DNA of 13,940 nt from Nanobdellota archaeon (GCA_018815145.1 JAHIYL010000058.1:1-13940), one strand, 5' to 3'; shown: positions 1 to 6,943, numbered from the stretch's first letter. Notes: generated by a model from the sequence alone, not told the origin. Made by a program: numbers and translations.

Positions 1-526
1 TCGGAAGACCGACAACATTTGTCCTTGAGCCTTTTATGTATTCGATGAATATATCTGATGTCTTATCCTCTGCATTATATCCGCCTGCCTTGTCAAGTGC
101 ATTCTGGTTTTTGATATAAGAATCAATTACTGTTTCATCCAATTCTTTGAATTTTACAACAGTTCTTTCTACAAAAATCTCTTTTTGACAAGTAGACGAA
201 TCTAAAACACACACACCGGTATATACCTGATGCACTTGCCCAGATAATTTCATAAGAATCTTTTTTGCTTCATTATTATCTTTTGGCTTCCCTATCAAAT
301 TACTGTCAAGGACAACAATTGTATCTGCTGCAATGATAAGTGCACCTTTTTCCTGTTTTGCAACATCTTCTGCTTTTAATTCTGCTAATTCTTTTACATA
401 TTTTTCAGGCTCAGAATATTCAACAGTTGATTCATCAACATTACTTGGTCTGACAGTGAACTCAATTCCAAATTCAGCCAGTAGACGCTTTCTCCTTGGA
501 GAAACAGATGCAAGGATAATTCTCAT
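1..526 (-). CDS. maf: Maf-family nucleotide pyrophosphatase (3' end cut by window edge)
   Basis: My translation from the ATG at 526 gives 175 residues that run off the window. Maf proteins hydrolyse non-canonical or excess nucleoside triphosphates (dTTP/UTP or m7GTP, depending on subfamily) to monophosphate plus pyrophosphate in the cytoplasm. Family landmarks are in the right order: S-x-R-R near residues 9-12, the catalytic A-A-D-T at 66-69 with Asp68, G-K-P at 79-81, Y-T-G at 102-104, K-A-G-G-Y at 146-150, and the C-terminal V-V-G-L-P at 171-175. Family members are about 190-200 aa, so perhaps 15-25 residues are missing. The start is forced, because in-frame stops lie just upstream. It follows the HD-domain gene by 24 nt and probably shares its transcript. 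The usual G-x-Q-G after the KAGxY motif is replaced by a divergent stretch, so the substrate is uncertain. Confidence 0.9.
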   Translation of the reverse strand, partial: MRIILASVSPRRKRLLAEFGIEFTVRPSNVDESTVEYSEPEKYVKELAELKAEDVAKQEKGALIIAADTIVVLDSNLIGKPKDNNEAKKILMKLSGQVHQVYTGVCVLDSSTCQKEIFVERTVVKFKELDETVIDSYIKNQNALDKAGGYNAEDKTSDIFIEYIKGSRTNVVGLP

Positions 527-550
527 TTTATGTATCTATCAATCATTCCT

Positions 551-1225
551 TCACTTGCTTTTCTTCTTTTTTCTTACAATTTTCTTTTCAGATTTATTTG
601 GTTTTTTATTATCATTATTATCAATATGCCCTCTGAAATAAGTCACTTCTTTTTTGAAGAGTATCTTGACAGATTCATCCAAGATTTTCTTTAGTTTAGG
701 ATCATGGATCTTATCATGGACTATATTCTTATCCGCAAGCTTGAAATCATCTAGTCTTGCACCGGGTGTACTTAAGCCCTGGGCAATAGCATCAAGTGCA
801 TCTGCAAGCTTTACCACCTGTGATTCAATAGAAACAAGCCCCTCATATTCATTAAAAAGACCTAATAATTCATCCTTATTAGATAAATTTCTCACCAAAA
901 GTCCGAATGCTTTGTTCTCAACTTCCTGGAACCTGCCTTCTGCAAGCACCTTTACCCAAGTCCCAATGTCTCCGGTTATTGATTCACCCATGTCATGCAG
1001 AGTTGCCATCCTAAGGACCTTATCCGGATCAATCTTTGTACCATTCTCCTTGAGTTCTCTTGCCAATAGATATGCAAATGCTGCAACATTGAATGAGTGA
1101 GCAGCAACTGAATCAGCATCATTACGCTTGAATCCTGAATAGAAAAATCCCTGACGGGGAAGCTCTTTTGTTATCTGAAGTGTGAGGAAGACCTCGAGTA
1201 TGTCTTTTAGTTTTTGTTTTTCCAT
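551..1225 (-). CDS. HD-domain 5'-nucleotidase-like protein (YfbR/HDDC2 type)
   Basis: This 224-residue protein has the HD-domain metal ligands in the YfbR/HDDC2 arrangement: His43 (in A-A-H-S), His77-Asp78 (in T-L-H-D-M-G-E), Glu81, Asp86 (in T-G-D-I) and Asp142 (in L-A-D-A-L-D). Characterised YfbR members are metal-dependent 5'-deoxynucleotidases that remove phosphate from dNMPs, so a role in deoxynucleotide turnover is the best guess. The HD core ends near residue 195. About 25 lysine- and asparagine-rich residues follow, likely a disordered basic tail. The ATG at 1225 has a TATA-like box centred 29 nt upstream, indicating a leaderless or very short-leader transcript. The maf-like gene follows after 24 nt. 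Family membership is clear, but the exact substrate is inferred from relatives. Confidence 0.85.
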   Translation of the reverse strand: MEKQKLKDILEVFLTLQITKELPRQGFFYSGFKRNDADSVAAHSFNVAAFAYLLARELKENGTKIDPDKVLRMATLHDMGESITGDIGTWVKVLAEGRFQEVENKAFGLLVRNLSNKDELLGLFNEYEGLVSIESQVVKLADALDAIAQGLSTPGARLDDFKLADKNIVHDKIHDPKLKKILDESVKILFKKEVTYFRGHIDNNDNKKPNKSEKKIVRKKKKSK

Positions 1226-1249
1226 GATGATATTGGAAGTTGAGACGGG

Positions 1250-1258
1250 TTTATATTT
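1250..1258 (-). promoter_or_regulatory. TATA-like box for the HD-nucleotidase/maf unit
   Basis: The minus strand reads AAATATAAA, centred about 29 nt before the ATG at 1225. This is the spacing expected of an archaeal TATA box driving a leaderless or short-leader mRNA. Confidence 0.55.
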
Positions 1259-1318
1259 TTTTATGAATTTTCAAAAAGCAGAATAATTTTTACTAAAAAG
1301 TAGTGAAATATCAAAACA

Positions 1319-1327
1319 TTTAAATAT
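1319..1327 (+). promoter_or_regulatory. TATA-like box for the AlaRS-like gene
   Basis: TTTAAATAT lies on the plus strand. The expected transcription start is about 25-30 nt downstream, near 1350. That leaves a leader of roughly 75 nt before the ATG at 1427, unlike the short leaders elsewhere in the window. The leader contains the hairpin annotated at 1381-1420. Confidence 0.45.
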
Positions 1328-1380
1328 AGCATTTCAATCGCCGGAATAGGTTGAAGAATCACTTACTCAGATTTGAATAT

Positions 1381-1420
1381 AAAGACAGGAACAAAGAACA
1401 AATCATTTTGTTTCCTCTTT
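1381..1420 (+). promoter_or_regulatory. Leader hairpin before the AlaRS-like ORF
   Basis: AAAGA (1381-1385) pairs with TCTTT (1416-1420), GGAA (1388-1391) with TTCC (1412-1415), and CAAA (1392-1395) with TTTG (1407-1410). That makes 13 base pairs with a two-base bulge, a one-base bulge and an 11-nt loop. The stem ends 6 nt before the ATG at 1427 and so sits where a ribosome would initiate. The pairing is visible directly; a regulatory role is inference. Confidence 0.35.
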
Positions 1421-1426
1421 GAAAAA

Positions 1427-3178
1427 ATGACAACCCACCCACCCACCTCAGTCAATGACATCCGTGAAACATGGTACTCTTACTACGAGGAGAAAGGTCA
1501 TAAAAGACAGGAAAGCAGATCTTTAGTTCCCCCTCCTGAAAGTAGATTAAAGGACGTCTACACCATGAGTGCAGGCATGGAAAATGTGCCTGAATATTTT
1601 AATAAATTCATGAGGGGAGAATCTTTTTCTTCTTTGGATGTTATTGTGCAAAAATCATTCAGGCATTTTGATAATAATCCGGATGATGATAGTATTAAAA
1701 CCCTCCTCTCTCTCTTTGAGATGGGCGCTGCCTGGTATGTCGAGAATTTTGAAGAAAAGCAGGTTATGAATGATCTCCTTAAATTTCTCACAGAAAAAAT
1801 GGGCCTTGACAGGGACAGGATGTATTTCACAGTCTATGCAGGAAGAGAAAGAAAGATACCCATTGACAAGAAAAAGAGCATGACATTTGCACTGCATGAT
1901 TATTTTGACGCAAGAATAGCATGGCAGGAATTAGGGATTGATGACAACCACATAATCAAGACAGGATACAAAAATAACTCAAAAAAACACCATGATGCGT
2001 TTTTGGGAGATACAAATCTCTGGGCAGAAGCTGGTTCTATGCATAAAGGATTCGGAAGGATTCTCGGCCCTCAGACAGAGATATTCTATGAGATGGATGA
2101 CGGCTCACTTCTTGAGATAGGGAATGTTATTTTCACATCCCATTCTCTGAATGAAGAAGGTGAACTGAAAAAAGCACCGTTGAGAGTTGCTGAGGCTGTT
2201 TCTGGATTGGAAAGGCTTGCAATGATAAAGCAGGGGAAAAGCAATATTTATGAAATAGATGAATTGTCACCCTTTGTAGAAAAAATATGTGATCTCAAAG
2301 ACATTAAATTCAGACATATAAATGGAGTTCATTATTGCAAAGCATTACAACAGGCTAATCTACTTAGGTCTTGCGCTTTTCTCTTGCATGATGGTGCAAC
2401 TCCTGGTCATAGCAGAGGAAGGATATTAAAAGGCATGATGAGAGAGGTACTTAATGATTTTAAAGATGATATTGAAGAAAAAGGAGTGTACAAGACATTA
2501 AGGCCGTTGATTAGCCTCGCTGTTCAACCATACAAAGAGCAATATAATTTCACACAATATTATATATCCAAAATAGCCAAAGCATTTGAATTTGAAAACC
2601 AAAAGTATTCAAATACTTTTCTGGATGCATTATTTGGCATTAAGGGAAAAGCAGAGCCAGTGATTAAATATTTTTTAACAACACTGTATGTTGATAGAAA
2701 CCAACACAACTCAGATTTATCTTTTTATCATCTTCCATATGAGATTGTAAGAGATTATAATCCTCCTTTTTTAGCCACAAAAATATTTTTTGATTTGGAT
2801 ACCTCTGCAAATATATTGTATCATACACTAGAAAACCTGAATAAAAGCTCGCCAAACAGACTAAAGCAAGCTGCATATGATGCCTATCTTACTTTGAATA
2901 ATATAACAAAAAGTAAGAAAACAATGGATTCAAATGATGAATTCACTAGAATCACAAAAGTTTATAATAAATTGAAGAAGGATGTTACACCCATTATGAC
3001 AGATTACTTAGTTGATCAAACAGAACAAAATATCTTCAATATTAATCTCTTTGTTCTTGCTATGGTATCTGACAAGTATTCGTTATTTGATGGAGATAAT
3101 CTTAATAAAGATACAAACTATACTAGGCTTTTACAGGGTTTAAAAAGAAATTATAAAATATCTCTTCCAGATACTTAG
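1427..3178 (+). CDS. Alanyl-tRNA synthetase-like protein lacking editing and C-Ala domains
   Basis: This 583-residue protein matches the class II AlaRS core. It has an N-terminal I-R-E-T-W helix (12-16), E-K-G-H (22-25), a motif-2 region Q-K-S-F-R (75-79) followed by L-F-E-M-G (96-100), G-P-Q-T-E-I-F (214-220) in place of the usual G-P-C-x-E-I, and motif 3 G-L-E-R-L-A (260-265). R-S-C-A-F-L-L-H-D-G (314-323) and R-G-R-I-L (330-334) mark the tRNA-acceptor-recognition region. The D-x-G-x-G that normally precedes motif 3 reads E-A-V-S-G (256-260), changing residues that line the alanine pocket in characterised AlaRS. The P-S-N-E-N-R-G loop is shortened to P-G-H-S-R-G (326-331). No editing domain follows, only about 135 unrecognised residues. 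The ATG at 1427 is preferred to an in-frame TTG at 1373. Probably a divergent paralogue; a split AlaRS subunit (known in Nanoarchaeum) is an alternative. Confidence 0.8.
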   Translation: MTTHPPTSVNDIRETWYSYYEEKGHKRQESRSLVPPPESRLKDVYTMSAGMENVPEYFNKFMRGESFSSLDVIVQKSFRHFDNNPDDDSIKTLLSLFEMGAAWYVENFEEKQVMNDLLKFLTEKMGLDRDRMYFTVYAGRERKIPIDKKKSMTFALHDYFDARIAWQELGIDDNHIIKTGYKNNSKKHHDAFLGDTNLWAEAGSMHKGFGRILGPQTEIFYEMDDGSLLEIGNVIFTSHSLNEEGELKKAPLRVAEAVSGLERLAMIKQGKSNIYEIDELSPFVEKICDLKDIKFRHINGVHYCKALQQANLLRSCAFLLHDGATPGHSRGRILKGMMREVLNDFKDDIEEKGVYKTLRPLISLAVQPYKEQYNFTQYYISKIAKAFEFENQKYSNTFLDALFGIKGKAEPVIKYFLTTLYVDRNQHNSDLSFYHLPYEIVRDYNPPFLATKIFFDLDTSANILYHTLENLNKSSPNRLKQAAYDAYLTLNNITKSKKTMDSNDEFTRITKVYNKLKKDVTPIMTDYLVDQTEQNIFNINLFVLAMVSDKYSLFDGDNLNKDTNYTRLLQGLKRNYKISLPDT

Positions 3179-3185
3179 CATTGTA

Positions 3186-3890
3186 TCAGATATTCTTAAC
3201 TTTCACTTCATCAAAAAATTCCTTCAATTTCTCTGAGAATTCAACCAATTCTTCATCAAGATACTTCTCTCTCTGACCAAAATCCTTATCAAGCATGGGA
3301 ACGTCATTACGAAACTGCTGCAGAACAAACCTTTTTGCTCCTTTGCATTGCTCAGCAATCTTCAAAAGATCCTCTTCTGAGTGAAAATGTGGAATCACAG
3401 TTGTCCTGAATTCATAGTCCAATCCGCTGTTCTTGATTAATTCTACTGATTTCTTAATCTTAGAAATATCTGTCTTGACCTTGGTCACTTCATCATATTT
3501 CTCAAAAGGTGCTTTTATATCCATTGCAAGGTAATCAACAAGCTTCTCTTCAATGATTATTTTCAGCATCTCTGGATTTGTGCCGTTTGTATCGAGCTTC
3601 ACCAGAAGATCTCTCTCCTTTAGTTTCTTTAAAAAATCAGGAAGCTCTGCATGTAGTGTCGGCTCGCCTCCGGTCAGACAAACGCCGTCATACCACTGCT
3701 TCCTCTCATCAAGGACCTTGAACACCTCTTCTTCAGGCATTGTTGGGATATCTTTATGATTTTTTATAAGGTCCGGATTGTGACAAAAAGGACATGAAAA
3801 ATTGCATCTTGACAAAAATAATGTTGCTGTTGTATATGGCTCATAATTAAGTATATCTGTCTTTTGCATGCCTTTTATGTCTAATGCCAT
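3186..3890 (-). CDS. nrdG: Anaerobic ribonucleotide reductase activating protein (radical SAM, NrdG2-like)
   Basis: This is a 234-residue radical SAM protein when started at the ATG at 3890. The cluster motif C-x3-C-x2-C is at Cys29, Cys33 and Cys36, followed by H-N-P-D. Further landmarks are G-G-E-P-T at about 74-78, a K-L-D-T-N-G strand and a M-D-I-K-A-P motif. The I-K-G-M-Q-K-T-D opening is typical of the NrdG2/TIGR02495 type. It would use a [4Fe-4S] cluster and S-adenosylmethionine to make the glycyl radical on the class III reductase, here on the separately encoded domain of the gene just upstream. An upstream in-frame TTG (3911) would add 7 residues, but the ATG fits the family start and has a TATA-like box 28 nt before it. 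It is convergent with the AlaRS-like gene, with only 7 nt between the two stops. Confidence 0.88.
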   Translation of the reverse strand: MALDIKGMQKTDILNYEPYTTATLFLSRCNFSCPFCHNPDLIKNHKDIPTMPEEEVFKVLDERKQWYDGVCLTGGEPTLHAELPDFLKKLKERDLLVKLDTNGTNPEMLKIIIEEKLVDYLAMDIKAPFEKYDEVTKVKTDISKIKKSVELIKNSGLDYEFRTTVIPHFHSEEDLLKIAEQCKGAKRFVLQQFRNDVPMLDKDFGQREKYLDEELVEFSEKLKEFFDEVKVKNI

Positions 3891-3912
3891 TTTATTGAAA
3901 AATATGACCAAA

Positions 3913-3922
3913 ATTAATAAAA
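3913..3922 (-). promoter_or_regulatory. Possible internal TATA-like box before nrdG
   Basis: The minus strand reads TTTTATTAAT, centred about 28 nt before the nrdG ATG at 3890 and just after the stop of the preceding gene. It could give nrdG its own transcript in addition to the operon message. No Shine-Dalgarno precedes nrdG, which agrees with leaderless initiation. The motif is AT-rich and could be chance. Confidence 0.35.
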
Positions 3923-3924
3923 AA

Positions 3925-4425
3925 TCAATTCATAAGTAGCTTTACCTGGTCCACATCATGGGCTGTCCCTACAATGTTCTCGTTTGCATCAAAGAACAGG
4001 ACTGTCGGTATAGGAAGGCTTCCGTCTTCATTTCTCTTCACACGGTCCTTGATATCTTTATAGTACTGCCGGAACTCCTTAACACCATCATCAGCACCAA
4101 GAGATGTCTCTGAACCTGTCATTGCTGACACTGTTGCCAGATGCGCTTTGACAGCTTCACATTTGCTGCAGTTTGGAAGCGAAAATACTTTATACTTCTG
4201 GATAGGTCCAAATTCCATTGAATTACCTATCTCCTGATTGACCATCGCTGATTCGTTCTCTGTTTTTGCATTATTTGCTGAGAATTCATTGTTCAATCCC
4301 TTTTCTTCAGAATACTCAAACCTGTCTTTGAATTCCTCTTTTTTTCCTGCATTCCAGTGATCGACCGGTCTATAATAACCTACTATCCTTGAATAAACTT
4401 CACATTTCTTATTGCAGCTTTCCAT
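3925..4425 (-). CDS. Separate NrdD glycyl-radical domain fused to a glutaredoxin/thioredoxin-like domain
   Basis: This 166-residue protein has two parts. Residues 4-39 reproduce the extreme C-terminus of class III ribonucleotide reductase: zinc-type C-x3-C (Cys4, Cys8), then S-R-I-V-G-Y-Y-R-P-V (12-21), where Gly16 is the predicted radical glycine, then W-N-A-G-K-K-E-E-F (24-32). A low-complexity linker (about 40-76) leads to a thioredoxin-fold domain (77-166) with redox-active Cys86-Ser-Lys-Cys89 and a cis-proline type P-I-P-T-V (138-142). The preceding nrdD lacks exactly this glycine loop. A Shine-Dalgarno GAGGTG lies 5 nt before the ATG. An in-frame TGA at 4435-4437 excludes an upstream extension. 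Inference: it assembles with NrdD, carries the radical installed by NrdG, and its CxxC regenerates active-site thiols after each turnover. Confidence 0.85.
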   Translation of the reverse strand: MESCNKKCEVYSRIVGYYRPVDHWNAGKKEEFKDRFEYSEEKGLNNEFSANNAKTENESAMVNQEIGNSMEFGPIQKYKVFSLPNCSKCEAVKAHLATVSAMTGSETSLGADDGVKEFRQYYKDIKDRVKRNEDGSLPIPTVLFFDANENIVGTAHDVDQVKLLMN

Positions 4426-4430
4426 TTTTT

Positions 4431-4436
4431 CACCTC
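4431..4436 (-). promoter_or_regulatory. Shine-Dalgarno site for the glycyl-radical/redoxin gene
   Basis: GAGGTG on the minus strand, spaced 5 nt from the ATG at 4425. It is one of the clearest ribosome-binding sites in the window and shows that the second half of the split reductase is translated on its own, not by read-through or frameshift. Confidence 0.75.
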
Positions 4437-4472
4437 ATAAATATACTTTGTATCATTGTGTTTATTATCGCA

Positions 4473-6473
4473 TCAGGCACTTTTTGCTTTAATTTCATCT
4501 TCCAGATCATGCGCACTGTGGCATGGACAGGTAAAATGCTCTCCTGCTATATAGCCATGCTCAGGGCATATGGAAAATGTTGGTGTTATTGAAAAATAAG
4601 GCAGCCGTGTATTGCTTGCTATCTTTTTTACAAGCCTCTTGCATGCCTCAGGAGATGACACTTTCTGACCCAGGAATGTATGGAACATGGTCCCCCCTGT
4701 ATAAAGCGGTTGTATATCATCCTGATGCTCAAGAGCAGCAATAAGGTCATCTGTATCTCCTACAGGCAGATAAGTTGAATTTGTGAGGTATGGTACATCT
4801 GTTCCTGCTGTCTTGATATCAGGATACAGTATCCTGTCAAGCCTTGCAAACCTGAATGCTGTCGATTCAGCAGGCGTCGCTTCGAGATTATAAAGGTTTC
4901 CTGTCTCCTGCTGGTATTTTGTCATTGTTTCTCTCATGAAATTCATCACTTCAATGGTGAATGCCTTGCCTTCTTCAGTCTTGATGCTCTTCCCAAGGAA
5001 ATTTTCACATGACTCGTTCATACCGCAGAGCCCGATTGTTGAAAAATGGTTGCGAAGTGTGCCTAAATAAACTTTTGAATAAGGCATAAGCCCGTTATCC
5101 ATATTTTTCTGGACTAGAACTCTTTTGATCTCAAGAGATTCGCTCGCTAAGTCCATTCTCTGTTTCAGAAGATCAAAGTATTCTTCCTTTGTCTTTGCTT
5201 CATATCCTATCCTGTTCATATTGATTGTAACAACACCCATCGAACCTGTAGAATCTCCCATTGCAAATGTTCCGCCCGGTCTCTTGATCAATTGGTTCAT
5301 ATCAAGATTGAGCCTGCAGCACATTGCCCTGATCGAACTTGGATCAAGGTTTGAACCTATATAATTCTGGAAATATGGGCTTCCGTATTTTGATGTCAGC
5401 TTAAAAAGAATGTCTGTATTCTCTGAATCCCAGGTGAAATCATTTGTCAAATTATATGTAGGGATAGGGAAAGTGAAAATCCTCCCATTTGCGTCTCCTT
5501 CAAGCATGACTTCTAAAAATGCCTTATTAATCATATCCATCTCTTTCTGGCAATCACCATAGGTGAAATCCTGCTTCTTGCCGCCGACAATAGCTTTCTC
5601 ATCCTTAAGATCATTGGGAACAGTCCAGTCAAAAGTCAGATTAGAGAAAGGATACTGCGACCCCCATCTTGAGGGGATGTTCAGAGAGAATATCAATTTC
5701 TGCATATTTTGCTTGACCTGTTTGAACGTGAGATTATCAGTCCTGACAAAGGGCGCCAGCAGAGTATCAACACTTGAAAATGCCTGCGCTCCTGCCCATT
5801 CCATCTGGAGGCAGCCAATATAATTTACCATCTGATGGACAACAACATCCATATGTTTTGCAGCCTTTGCATCAACCTTGTTCCTTACACCGCCAAAACC
5901 CCGCTCAAGAAGTGTCTTCAGTGACCAGCCTGCACAATATCCGACAACTGCATGAGATAAATCATGGACATGTATCTCTCCTTTTTCATGGGCATCGGCA
6001 ATCTTTCCGGCATAGATATAATTCATAGCATAGGTCTTTATGACCTTTCCGGAGGTATATAGTAGCAATCCTGAGAATGAATACTGCTCATTGGAATTCT
6101 CATTCACATCCCAGTGCACCTTGTCCATATAGCCTGATATCACATTCTGCACATCCAAAAAAGCATTCTTGTATTCCCTGACTCTCTTATGCTGCTGCCT
6201 ATATAATATGTAAGCTTTTGCAGTAAGATAATGTCTTTCTTCCACAAGCACATATTCAACTGTATCCTGTATCTGCTCGACATTAGGGATCTCATTGTCT
6301 TTAAATCTCTCATTTAGGATTGCAATAACCTTATCACCAAGTAACTTACTCAATTCCTTGTCCTTCCCGCCGACTGACTGTGCTGCTGAAAAGATAGCTT
6401 CTGTAATTTTTTCTTCCGAGAACTCAACAATCCTTCCATCTCTTTTTCTTATTTTTTTGATCTTATTTTTCAA
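4473..6473 (-). CDS. nrdD: Anaerobic (class III) ribonucleoside-triphosphate reductase, large piece without the glycyl-radical loop
   Basis: This 666-residue protein reduces NTPs to dNTPs in the absence of oxygen. An N-terminal ATP-cone (about 5-95, opening R-K-R-D-G-R-I-V-E-F) binds the allosteric nucleotide. The catalytic barrel follows, with Cys180 in V-G-Y-C-A-G-W and Cys385/Cys386 in A-M-C-C-R-L as the likely active-site cysteines, plus G-L-C-G-M-N-E (481-487) and N-L-E-A-T-P-A-E-S (529-537). The end is abnormal. After C-P-E-H-G-Y and T-C-P-C (648-651), where family members continue through the second zinc knuckle to the glycine loop, this one diverges into a short acidic/basic tail and stops. 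The missing part is encoded by the next gene, 47 nt downstream. Translation starts at TTG (6473): a GGTGG site lies 6 nt upstream and the ATP-cone begins immediately after. It sits 23 nt after nrdR. Confidence 0.92.
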   Translation of the reverse strand: MKNKIKKIRKRDGRIVEFSEEKITEAIFSAAQSVGGKDKELSKLLGDKVIAILNERFKDNEIPNVEQIQDTVEYVLVEERHYLTAKAYILYRQQHKRVREYKNAFLDVQNVISGYMDKVHWDVNENSNEQYSFSGLLLYTSGKVIKTYAMNYIYAGKIADAHEKGEIHVHDLSHAVVGYCAGWSLKTLLERGFGGVRNKVDAKAAKHMDVVVHQMVNYIGCLQMEWAGAQAFSSVDTLLAPFVRTDNLTFKQVKQNMQKLIFSLNIPSRWGSQYPFSNLTFDWTVPNDLKDEKAIVGGKKQDFTYGDCQKEMDMINKAFLEVMLEGDANGRIFTFPIPTYNLTNDFTWDSENTDILFKLTSKYGSPYFQNYIGSNLDPSSIRAMCCRLNLDMNQLIKRPGGTFAMGDSTGSMGVVTINMNRIGYEAKTKEEYFDLLKQRMDLASESLEIKRVLVQKNMDNGLMPYSKVYLGTLRNHFSTIGLCGMNESCENFLGKSIKTEEGKAFTIEVMNFMRETMTKYQQETGNLYNLEATPAESTAFRFARLDRILYPDIKTAGTDVPYLTNSTYLPVGDTDDLIAALEHQDDIQPLYTGGTMFHTFLGQKVSSPEACKRLVKKIASNTRLPYFSITPTFSICPEHGYIAGEHFTCPCHSAHDLEDEIKAKSA

Positions 6474-6479
6474 TCTCTT

Positions 6480-6484
6480 CCACC
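6480..6484 (-). promoter_or_regulatory. Shine-Dalgarno site deciding the TTG start of nrdD
   Basis: GGTGG on the minus strand, 6 nt before the TTG at 6473. There is no ATG between the nrdR stop and the ATP-cone, so this site supports TTG initiation. Confidence 0.65.
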
Positions 6485-6496
6485 CTATTATATACT

Positions 6497-6943
6497 TTAT
6501 GTGATTTTTTTTATCTCTTTTTCAAAGGACTCGATATCTGTGAATTCCTTATAGACTGAAGCAAATCGGATGTAAGCCACCTTGTCGATTCTTTTGAGGT
6601 ATTTCATCACCAATTTACCTATCTCTTTGCTTGGAATCTCTACTGAATCTCTGTTCCTCAGGTTTGTCTCGATATCAGTGACCATATTTTCTATCTGTTC
6701 ATATGTAACCGGCCGCTTCTCACATGCCCTTAGTAGACCTTTCTCAAGCTTCTGCCTATCGAACTGCTCCCGTTCGCCTGTCTTTTTTATTACAATCAGG
6801 CTCACTGATTCGATCCTTTCATAAGTTGTGAACCTTTTTTCACAGGAAATGCACTCCCGCCTTCTTCTAAAAGCATCATTGTTCTCAGTAGCTCGCTTGT
6901 CAATGACCTTAAGTTCCAGTGAACCGCAATAGGGGCATTTCAT
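6497..6943 (-). CDS. nrdR: Transcriptional repressor NrdR
   Basis: This 148-residue protein has the complete NrdR architecture. The N-terminal zinc ribbon has Cys3, Cys6, Cys31 and Cys34 with the basic R-R-R-R-E stretch (26-30) that contacts DNA. An ATP-cone follows at about 47-137. NrdR senses ATP/dATP through the cone and represses ribonucleotide reductase genes by binding paired NrdR boxes. Length and start (M-K-C-P-Y-C-G) are typical of the family. It is first in the reductase operon, 23 nt ahead of nrdD, and two boxes lie 54-101 nt upstream of its start, so autoregulation together with nrdD is the simplest reading. NrdR is mostly bacterial but is known in some archaea. Confidence 0.95.
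   Translation of the reverse strand: MKCPYCGSLELKVIDKRATENNDAFRRRRECISCEKRFTTYERIESVSLIVIKKTGEREQFDRQKLEKGLLRACEKRPVTYEQIENMVTDIETNLRNRDSVEIPSKEIGKLVMKYLKRIDKVAYIRFASVYKEFTDIESFEKEIKKIT

Noticed and set aside
333..641. Plus-strand 102-codon frame opposite maf and the HD gene
   Set aside because: It is an antisense shadow of two well-supported genes and has no recognisable features of its own.
1373..1426. TTG start adding 18 residues to the AlaRS-like protein
   Set aside because: The AlaRS-type N-terminal helix begins soon after the ATG at 1427, and the extra segment coincides with a leader hairpin. TTG is possible but less likely.
3891..3911. TTG start for nrdG 7 residues upstream
   Set aside because: There is no Shine-Dalgarno, the family start fits the ATG at 3890, and the TATA-like spacing also points to 3890.
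4426..4475. Simple frameshift or stop-codon read-through joining nrdD to the glycyl-radical gene
   Set aside because: Reading through the nrdD TGA stays in the wrong frame, and the correct frame carries its own TGA at 4435-4437. A strong Shine-Dalgarno and start codon follow. A single sequencing error cannot give a fused protein.
4389..4592. Plus-strand frame across the nrdD/radical-domain junction
   Set aside because: Antisense to the junction, no protein-like pattern, no promoter. It does not explain the split.
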